Origin: Crambe crambe
Taxonomy: Eukaryota; Porifera; Demospongiae; Poecilosclerida; Crambeidae
Reading direction: 5' to 3'
DNA length: 64,000 nt
NCBI GenBank assembly: GCA_963924555.1
Contig: OZ004594.1
Coordinates: 4,061,563 to 4,125,562, forward strand
Under the pieces are notes generated by a model. The model did not search any database and was not told the origin of the DNA. It saw nothing but the letters and a program-made list of their open reading frames with translations. The position numbers and the translations under genes are program-made. Each line of letters opens with the position of its first letter. Within the stretch, counting starts at the first letter, position 1. Positions 58,001-64,000 of the stretch are shown here, piece after piece.

Positions 58001-61000
58001 GCTACTGCTCTCTCTGATTATATTTTTAAGCAAACTTTATAGCAACAGGCTAGCTATGCAAAACTAGTTTGAACCAGCAGTTTAAAAATAGTATGTCATG
58101 TTCTCTTCAAAGTCTCTATAAAAGAAATCTTACTAACTGCATATTCCTAGAACATGATGGATATTTGCTCTTACTTTGCAGCAAGTACTTCTCAGAATCA
58201 GCACAGCAAATATGTAGAGGAGTGGAAATGTTTGCGCTCCACAACATCCCCCTCCCATACTCTCCCCCTAGCAGCCATGTGATACTAGCGTAGCCTACCG
58301 ATTACCGACCAGAAGTTATTCCTCGCACCATAACTCCCTCACCGATGGTCGTCAAAGTCTCAAACAACAACCATAGGAAAGATAATTTCATCCTCTATAA
58401 CGTCATATGAATTATTTTCCTCACAATTGGATAGAAATTTTGCTATGCTGAATCTACTACGTCAAGTGTGAAATCATTTATCGATCACCATTACCTATTT
58501 TCGACCACCCGTTGAAAATCATAATATCAATCATCGTCTGTTCCATTCTTTTTTTCAGTTTTGCTCCACTACATGTTAGGGCCCTTAAAAAGATACTGTT
58601 ATACTATTTTATGCTATAAAATACATCATCATAAAAAATTATATAAAAAATGAACGAAGCTTTTCAATCATAAACTGCTTCACAATTTAACGGTGGAATG
58701 GAACTGCTGCAGAAGCTCTCCTTTTGGCTGGATTCAGGTGATACTTTTCAGACACAGTCTTCATTGGTCTGTGTTACATATTCTACAGAATCAAGTCGTA
58801 ATCTATCCATACAGTCCTCACTAAACAAGCACCAAATTCGACTCTTAAGTTGATAGCTTTCGTAGCTTTTAGCGATCTTCCGGAGCCAATGGCGATGGGT
58901 AACGTGAGCTAGTAACTTACTTTCATACTGCAGTCGATAAATACTTGCTGTTGAAATCCTGTTTTCTCTCTAGAGCTTTAAGTTTTCCCCATATATTTTT
59001 CAATGCAGCCATTTCTTAGACTCCGTTTACGTTTGTTTACAACCGTAGACTTTCCGTATACTAAGTAGTCGATAATAGGTGCTAAAATGGCCGACAATAG
59101 ATGCCGGTCGATAATCGGTAGCCTACGCTAGCATGGTTTCATAGAGGGGGGTGGGAAACCTAGCATCCCCCCCACGCTTAAAAATTTGTATCATTCCTGT
59201 GTGCTTGTGAATCTTGGTTTGTGTTAATCTGTTACAGTTTGATGTGTTCTAGAACTAGGTTTTTTGGTAGTGACTTTATTTCAAAAGGAGGAGATATAGA
59301 TGAGTCGAGCTCCTGTTTTTTGTTTTGGTGGGTATCATCCTGAAACTCTACCTCTACTATTAATATTTTTCTGATACTTGACTTCTGCATCGCGTCCTGA
59401 CAGACGACATGATTACATTACCACTCGCACCATATCTCCCTCACCGATGGTCATCAAAGTCTCAAACAATAACCATAGGATTTCATCCTCTATATGAATT
59501 ATTTTTCTCACAATTTTGCTATGCTGAATCTATTATGTCAACTAAAAAAATCATTCATTGACCACTGACACCTATTTTCGACCACCCGTTGAAAATCATA
59601 ATATCAATCATCGTCCGTTGCATTCTTTCTTTCAGTTTTGCTCCACTACATGTTAGGGTGTTTAAAAAGATACCTTTATACTATTTTATGCTATAAAATA
59701 CATCATCATAATAAAAAAATGAATGAAGCATTTCTGCTTCATAATTTAATGGTGGAATGTAACTGCTGCAGAAGCTCTCCTTTTCGTTGGATTCTGGTGA
59801 TACTTTTTGGACACAGTGTTCATCATAGGTCTGTGTTTCATATTGCTACAGAATCCAGTCATAATCTATCCATACAGTCCTCACTAAACAAGCACCAAAT
59901 TCGAATTTAAGTTGATAGCTTTTAAACGATCTTCCGGAGCCATGGCGATGGATAACATGAGCTAGTAACTTACTTTCATACTGCAGTTAATAAAACTTGC
60001 TGTTGAACTCCTGTTTTCTCTCTAGAGCTTGTAAGTTTTTCCCATTTCAATGCAGCGATTTTCTTAGACTCCGTTTACGTTTTTTACTACCATAGACTTT
60101 CTGTATACTAAGTAGTCAATAATAGGTGTGCAACAGTTGATAATAGATGCCAGTCAATAATTGGTGGCTTACGGTGTAGTTATACACAAAACAATAATAC
60201 ACAACATTGGCATTTGCTGATACTTATGAAAATGATAGGAGAATTAGCCACGTGGTTGTCTATACCATACTTTTCCTTTGCCCTCCTCCCCCCTCCCCTT
60301 CTTAGTAAAATTTCTGTATACAGCCCTGGGCCATGGTTTTGAAAGTTTTCCACACACAAGTGCACGCATTGAAAAGAACCCCCCTCCCCCCCCCCTTTCA
60401 AATTTCCTGGATTCGCCCTTGAATTGTGAAGTAGAACTATAGTCAAAACTAATAGCAAAAGATCAGTCTACGTATAATTATGTGGCTCTAAGAGATGGCC
60501 AAACAGAATTTCGATAACTATAGCCATGTGAGTTAGTATGTAAATCTTATATTTAGCATAAGCGATCAATTGCTGACCAGCACACATTCTTGACCATTGT
60601 TGATCATCATTATTAATGTTCAATTTTTTGGTATAAAATACTTGGAGTTATATAAGTTTACTGGGCGGGTTCCATAAACTGTAGTGCTGCCAGCTATGAA
60701 AAAGGCTACTATCTTGAACAAGTTCAAGGATAAGAAAGCTAATTATCCAGCAAAACTTAAGCAGTGGTCGGAGGAGAATATGCTTGCTGCTCTCTCCAAG
60801 CTGTACATGAAGGGACTGTGGGCAGCACTGGTGCACTCTGTTCCAGCTACAACACTGAAGGACCGACTTAGCATGCTGCTGGATATGTGTGTGCTCTTTG
60901 GTTTAATGTGTTCAGTTAAGCTTTCTTGTATAAAACATTAAATTAAATTTGTTCAGGTCCACTTAATAATACATTGTAGCCTTCTGCATCTGAGAACCTA

Positions 61001-64000
61001 GAAGAGTAAGACAAGTTTTAGTCTTATGACCTTTGACCTGCCATCCCTACTTAGAGAGTGCTATTGCACTCTCTGATAATACTCACCTAAAAATGAACTT
61101 CAAATATATCAGCTGCGTATCAGAGAGTGCAGTAGCACTCTCTATGTACGGTTAGTACAGAATGGGCGTGGCTTCTCTCATTAGAACAATACAAACTAGA
61201 CTCTCTGTATCTCTTCTATTCTTGCTACAGGCTCAACTAAACTTCTTACATCTGGAAAACAATGCAGAAGATGATGATATGACTGCTCAAACTCCTCCAG
61301 AACAGCGTCAACGATCGGCACCAGCCGCCGCCTAAATCTAATCATCATCACCTTCTTTGACGGCTGTAACTCCATGATCCTTTCACATATGACAATGAAA
61401 TTCATATCAACTTGTGCAGTTATAACCACACAGTGTGCTTTTACTCTCATTATATCCACAGTTTCCCTTCAAAATAATCACTCATATCGAACGACTTTTC
61501 ATTATAACTATGTCAGCCATTTAAAAATGACATCATTTGTCATGTGCGCGCGTCTGTCACTATCACGTGCACGTACGCGCGTGCCAACCAGCTATTTTTA
61601 CTTGAAAACAATATAGGTCTTACAAAAACAAGTGAAAGGAAAAAAATTTATGCTAAATAAAAAGGCCATGTAGAGTTAGTCTGTACTTTAACAGTTTCTG
61701 TCAACAAAAATCAAAATTATGCTGCCTTCAATAATAATCCCTACATCACTGCCTAAACCAAGCAGAACACTATACTGACATGAACAATTAAAGCAGCTTG
61801 GTGGGAGGCAGTGATGTATTATTGAAGGCAGCATAATTTTGATTTTTGTTGACAGAAACTGTTAAAGTACAGACTAACCCTACATGGCCTTTTTATTTAG
61901 CATTTTTTTTTTTCCTTTCGTTTGCATAGGACTTCGAAGATTATGCACATTAGCTAGATAAACAATGTCGAAAGTAACTACAAAATTGTTAAGAATTATT
62001 TTGACCAAAAAGTACTTCTTTTTCTTTTGAATTATGTGTGTACCCAACTACATCTACATAATTAGCTAAAAGGTGAGAAAGTAAAGCAATTAGGGTTCTG
62101 CCAGTGACCTTGTTTTTTTGAAATTTCATGTTCAAAATATTTTAGGATCAACTGGGGGGCTCACTTTTTTTTTGGCCTATTATTTTTGAGCAAGTTACCT
62201 ATTTTGCTTTTAATTGTGCCTGTTTAACCCCATTATGCTTTTTCTGATGGCCTATTACTACAGGGCAATATTATTACTTGCTGTTATTTGCTATAGGCAC
62301 ATATCATAAATATGATAGCGTGGCTTATCCTAAAACTGAAACCAAGAATGTGATTATGAGAGCAGTCAATAAGATTAGGTCTAAGGACTCCACAAAAAGT
62401 GAAGTTACAATACCTAGCCATGAAGTAATGCAGTCGGATGCACTGTTTATTTACCTTGAAGATCACAGCAATTCTTTATATGACCTCAGCATTACAAATA
62501 TTGAAAAAGTGTCTAGAGAAATAACACACATATTCACTCAACTCAATGACTGTTTGATCTGGATAGATGGGCATGGATCAAGGTCATGGAATTGTGAAGG
62601 ATTGGCTAAGGTAAATAATTATACAGATACATGCATTATGTTTAGCCTATTACTTCCATTAAGAAGAGGTTGAATAGTAGACACGTATCTGACAACTATT
62701 AGTTATACACTGCAAGCTATTCTAAAATTTATATGGATAAAGAAAAGAAGGAGCTTATCACAATCAAAATTTAACTGGATGCTCCACTTTTATTAGCTAT
62801 ATTATACTCTGGATGCATGTGTGTGATCCATTTTTATTATATATGCTGTAGGACATGATTAATCATCTACTTTCGATTGTTGATGATCTGAATGAATTTG
62901 TAATTGGTGACGCAAAAAAAAATGGGAGAAGGATGTCATCAGTATTGACTATTCTGTGTTCATTATCTTCTATAATTCCAAATTATGCTAAGATGGAAGG
63001 AATACATTATGACTATATATCCCAACTGCTATCAATGCTTCGTTTGATGCCAGACATAGTTAAGAGAGAATGTGTGGATTATGACTATTTGATGCAATTG
63101 ATTCCTGGTCATTTTAGGAAGGTTGCTCGTGACTCAGTGTATAGATTTATTATATATTTAAGTCATGAAAAACATTTTGATCTACCGAAATGGCTATATT
63201 CTATACCCCTTGCACATTTCTTATATGAGCTGTCCAAACCATTTGAATGTTCCAATCTCAATCTTGATCCTAAGATGATTCAGTTTGGTGACAAGATATT
63301 TGGATTTAAATGTGAAATGAGTGGCAAAAATTACAAGTATGTTATGTTGTAATAATTATTGTGCATGAATTTATTTATAATTATTTTAAAGGATTGTGGA
63401 AACTATGCTGGAGGATTTAAAAACATTGATGGAGCTGGATCCTTTGTTTATATATGGCTTCATTGACATTTGTCCACGACAGGAACTATCTAAACTTATT
63501 CATAACATCAACCCTTTTATATCTATATCATTTCTGGCTAAAATGTTAAAAGAAAAACAAGCAATCAAAAGTATTGAGGTGAGATCATGCATGCATGGAG
63601 GCCTGATCTCTTCATGCTGTGATATACAAAGTTAATAGCACCTGATATAATCATAATAGGGATTTCATTATTGGAATATTTATTGTTGTGTCAATGAATG
63701 AGTTAACTTTAAAATTTAAAAAGTAGCTATAATTTATAATGTCAGTCATGCTAATCATTGTAACCATTTAGTTATTGTATTTCCTATAATTATTATGCAG
63801 ACTCACGAGATTTCCCAAATGGTAGCCGCTGTGATGATCCCTTTGAGATCATGCAATCAAGAGTAAGTATATTTGTATGCACTGAACCTGACTGTTTCAG
63901 GCCCATAGCAAGCTATTTAGGCCAGGAAGTGGGTATGGCAATATCGAGTAGGTGTGGTTAAATGATTAATGATAGTGATGTTCTCAAGGTTAGTGTAGCT
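41931..64000 (+). CDS. RNF213/mysterin-like protein, gene B (N-terminal part; 3' end outside window)
   Basis: Exons: 41931-42542, 42591-42908, 42968-43083, 56155-56364, 56423-56637, 62297-62610, 62852-63336, 63392-63578, 63801-63862, all phase-consistent; the gene continues past base 64000. ATG at 41931 (aagATGt) opens MSDHSGGGEAP, two zinc ribbons, a low-complexity N/D/Q/S/K-rich region, a Lys-rich segment (AKKKKNNDG), a CBM20-like domain and the helical arm. GTYHKYDSVAYPK follows the CBM20-like domain, as GDWHQYYDIVYMK does in human RNF213. Exons from 62852 on match gene A in phase and content. Whether B has a RING cannot be told from this window. Confidence 0.92.
43362..43488. repeat. Palindromic MITE in gene B intron 3
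   Basis: TAATAGTTAGAACAC...GGTGATTATGGCCAATAAAC on the left and GTTTATTTGGCCATAATCAC...GTGTTCTAACTGTTA on the right form arms of about 50 bp around CCGAGGGCGCAGCCCGAGG. Confidence 0.85.
43489..46640. other. Gene B intron 3, first part: no coding feature
   Basis: AT-rich sequence with dispersed-repeat pieces: an inverted copy of the 840-1240 repeat at about 44090-44340 and a second GCTCGCTCGCTG phrase at about 44467. A tract at 43549-43782 is open in one frame but has no domain. No exon fits the phase-2 splice needed between 43083 and 56155. Confidence 0.5.
46642..46788. repeat. CAAGTGAAAGG-type MITE, complete hairpin
   Basis: CAAGTGAAAGGAAAAAAATT, then TATGCTAAATAAAAAGGCCA, is reverse-complemented at the right end (TTTAGCATAAATTTTTTTCC, then TTTCACTTG). 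Arms of about 55 bp, loop about 40 bp. Related copies lie at 54540-54703 (half) and 61629-61920. Confidence 0.88.
47334..47622. repeat. ACAAGTAAAGG-type MITE, long hairpin
   Basis: Near-palindrome with arms of about 130 bp containing GTAGGGATGGCTGTGTG, TTCAGCAACAAGAGAGTGAA and ACTACGAGCT on the left and their reverse complements on the right. The ends are of the same general type as 46642-46788. Confidence 0.87.
49388..49718. repeat. Long-hairpin MITE, family also at 57071-57330
   Basis: Arms of about 150 bp: GATGTAGGGATGACCATTGC, GTAAGGAAACAAGGGTAGC and TCGTTCTGTATATCCAGCCA on the left are mirrored on the right. The second copy at 57071-57330 shares most of this, and a half copy lies at about 55930-56060. 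An 83-codon open frame across it is a by-product of the palindrome. Confidence 0.88.
49728..51670. repeat. Cluster of direct and inverted duplications
   Basis: A block starting AAAGCGTGTTTCTTCC and running through TCCATGCTATT, CAGGTCAGAAATTGTA and AGCAAGCCTTGATTGC occurs at about 49733-50000 and 51283-51540, with a shorter piece at about 50522-50620. A second block (GTCTTGTGGCCATCACAGTC and flanks) at about 51545-51670 is the inverse of about 50640-50770. At 50773-50875 a unit of about 44 bp (GGGCACTGGTGCCAGTGAC...) is tandemly repeated about 2.3 times. Confidence 0.75.
52760..52925. repeat. CTACTTGGTATGTCGGTTA-type repeat end with A/C-rich tract
   Basis: GCTGCTCTACTTGGTATGTC followed by an AACAAC/AACAAT-rich low-complexity tract at about 52826-52925. 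The same phrase occurs at about 51202-51230, similar ones at about 50456 and (inverted) at about 47752 and 51234-51247. These probably mark ends of one dispersed family. The surrounding 51900-53230 has no gene that I can support. Confidence 0.6.
53240..53747. repeat. 508 bp near-perfect palindrome (MITE)
   Basis: The left end AACAAGTGAGCGCAAAAAAT and right end ATTTTTTGTGCTCACTTGTT are reverse complements, and the similarity continues for about 240 bp per arm to the centre near 53490-53510. The right arm lacks a few short segments of the left. A half copy follows at about 53868-54050. Confidence 0.9.
54540..55208. repeat. Composite repeat, inverted copy at about 61120-61900
   Basis: Ordered blocks (GGCAGCATAATTTTGATG, CCTACATGGCCTTTTTATTT, AGTCGTTCGATATGA, then a block encoding FRRRLVPIVDTVLEEFEQ) recur on the other strand at about 61120-61900. 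The element ends at the hairpin AGAGAGTGCTACTGCACTCT. A (GAT)n tract lies at about 54957-54988. Confidence 0.78.
55187..55208. repeat. Short hairpin repeat AGAGAGTGC-N4-GCACTCTCT, six copies
   Basis: The motif occurs at 47804-47822 (slightly shorter), 55187-55208, about 55897-55918, about 57994-58016, 61053-61074 and 61122-61143. It is usually preceded by CCCTACWTAG or followed by its complement, so it marks the end of a repeat family in either orientation. Confidence 0.8.
56155..56637 (+). other. Gene B exons 4-5: CBM20-like domain
   Basis: Exon 4 (56155-56364) gives FSIFFHILIPKNVWGL, then VHLRFGHSSLGMWTRDIGEF. A 58 bp intron (gtgagt...aatag) leads to exon 5 (56423-56637) with YRCQLSMDSDI, LAYKYVVYNS, RYEFLYGV and INRCLIVP. 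The order corresponds to the CBM20 of human RNF213 (VFIRGG..., PYKYVIYN, FEYEFIY, NRCLFI). Without this small intron one would see a false frameshift at about 56364. CBM20 domains bind glycogen-like glucans; binding here is inferred from the family. Confidence 0.85.
57071..57330. repeat. Long-hairpin MITE, second copy of the 49388 family
   Basis: The ends CAGGAACAAG and CTTGTTCCTG are inverted, and the arms share GATGACCATTGCTCAAAAAA and GTAAGGAAACAAGGGTAGGG. It lies in gene B intron 5. Overlapping open frames on both strands arise from the palindrome. Confidence 0.85.
58286..59133. mobile_element. Non-autonomous TIR element, 0.85 kb, copy 1
   Basis: The left end TAGCGTAGCCTACCGATTAC then CGACC is reverse-complemented at the right end (GGTCGATAATCGGTAGCCTA then CGCTA). 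The interior shares long stretches with 59405-60178 (for example GACCACCCGTTGAAAATCAT, TTTTGCTCCACTACATGTTA). No open frame of note. Confidence 0.8.
59405..60178. mobile_element. Non-autonomous TIR element, copy 2 (diverged)
   Basis: Direct-orientation copy of 58286-59133 with small deletions and base changes throughout; the left end is eroded and the right end is partly kept (AATTGGTGGCTTACGGTGTA). About 270 bp separates the two copies. Confidence 0.78.
60690..60905 (+). pseudogene. Pogo/psq-type helix-turn-helix fragment
   Basis: Encodes KDKKANYPAKLKQWSEENML, AALSKL and HSVPATTLKDRLS, the N-terminal psq-like DNA-binding domain of pogo/Tigger-type (Tc1-mariner) transposases. The usual segment after LSxxV and the DDE domain are absent, and the frame stops at 60939-60941. 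It is a relic inside gene B intron 5, not a gene B exon. Confidence 0.7.
61629..61920. repeat. CAAGTGAAAGG-type MITE, long version
   Basis: CAAGTGAAAGGAAAAAAATT...GTAGAGTTAGTCTGTACTTT...ATCAAAATTATGCTGCCTTC on the left is mirrored on the right, with the centre near 61770-61800. Arms of about 130 bp. It shares both ends with 46642-46788 but has a longer inner part. Confidence 0.87.
62000..62296. other. End of gene B intron 5
   Basis: AT-rich, with T-rich tracts before the acceptor tgctatag at 62289-62296. No other feature seen. Confidence 0.5.
62297..63862 (+). other. Gene B exons 6-9: N-terminal arm
   Basis: Exons 62297-62610, 62852-63336, 63392-63578 and 63801-63862, predicted mainly helical. 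Exon 63392 (EDLKTLMELDPLFIYGFIDI) and exon 63801 (THEISQMVAAVMIPLRSCNQ) correspond to gene A exons 455-650 and 1317-1387 with the same phases. The final 138 bases of the window are the next intron. Confidence 0.88.

Overview
The window looks like nuclear DNA of an early-branching metazoan, most likely a demosponge such as Amphimedon. The signs are AT-rich sequence, many introns (some of only about 58-60 bp), dense short inverted-repeat elements, and metazoan-type RNF213 (mysterin) genes. The species is an inference; the gene family is not.

Two RNF213-like genes lie head-to-tail on the + strand. Gene A (1-26727) lacks its 5' end. I reconstructed 69 exons with consistent phases (one junction unresolved), about 14.06 kb of coding sequence or roughly 4,690 residues, ending at a TAA at 26725-26727. 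It has the family layout: N-terminal arm and linker, six-unit AAA+ core with working-looking Walker motifs in units 2, 3 and 4, an acidic insert, the E3 module, the RZ zinc finger and the C-terminal domain. It lacks the RING finger: the exons on both sides of the RING position join almost directly. It also has an extra UBA-like exon. Gene B (41931-end) supplies the N-terminal part missing from A: two zinc ribbons, a low-complexity charged region, a CBM20-like domain split by a 58 bp intron, and the start of the N-terminal arm. It runs off the window. Where A and B overlap in domain space, exon phases match, so they are tandem paralogues.

26.7-41.9 kb is an intergenic region made mostly of mobile elements. 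It holds an inverted-repeat element at 27.3-28.4 kb, a second with about 340 bp arms at 28.5-30.4 kb, a MULE-like MITE with a 9 bp target duplication at 32.4-32.8 kb, a three-copy array of about 216-220 bp at 33.2-33.9 kb, and a 5.1 kb DNA transposon with inverted ends (35.1-40.2 kb). That transposon carries two convergent genes: a decayed RNase-H-fold transposase on the - strand and an unrecognised accessory protein on the + strand. A TATA box and an ETS-type site lie upstream of gene B.

Two introns of gene B (13.1 kb and 5.7 kb) are packed with hairpin-like MITEs, inverted and direct duplications, and a pogo/psq helix-turn-helix fragment. Gene A introns are mostly short, with a few MITEs and simple repeats. 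Both host genes probably encode giant AAA+ E3 ubiquitin ligases; in animals this family acts in ubiquitin-based immunity and lipid-droplet biology. Gene A would have to work through its RZ finger and E3 shell rather than a RING.
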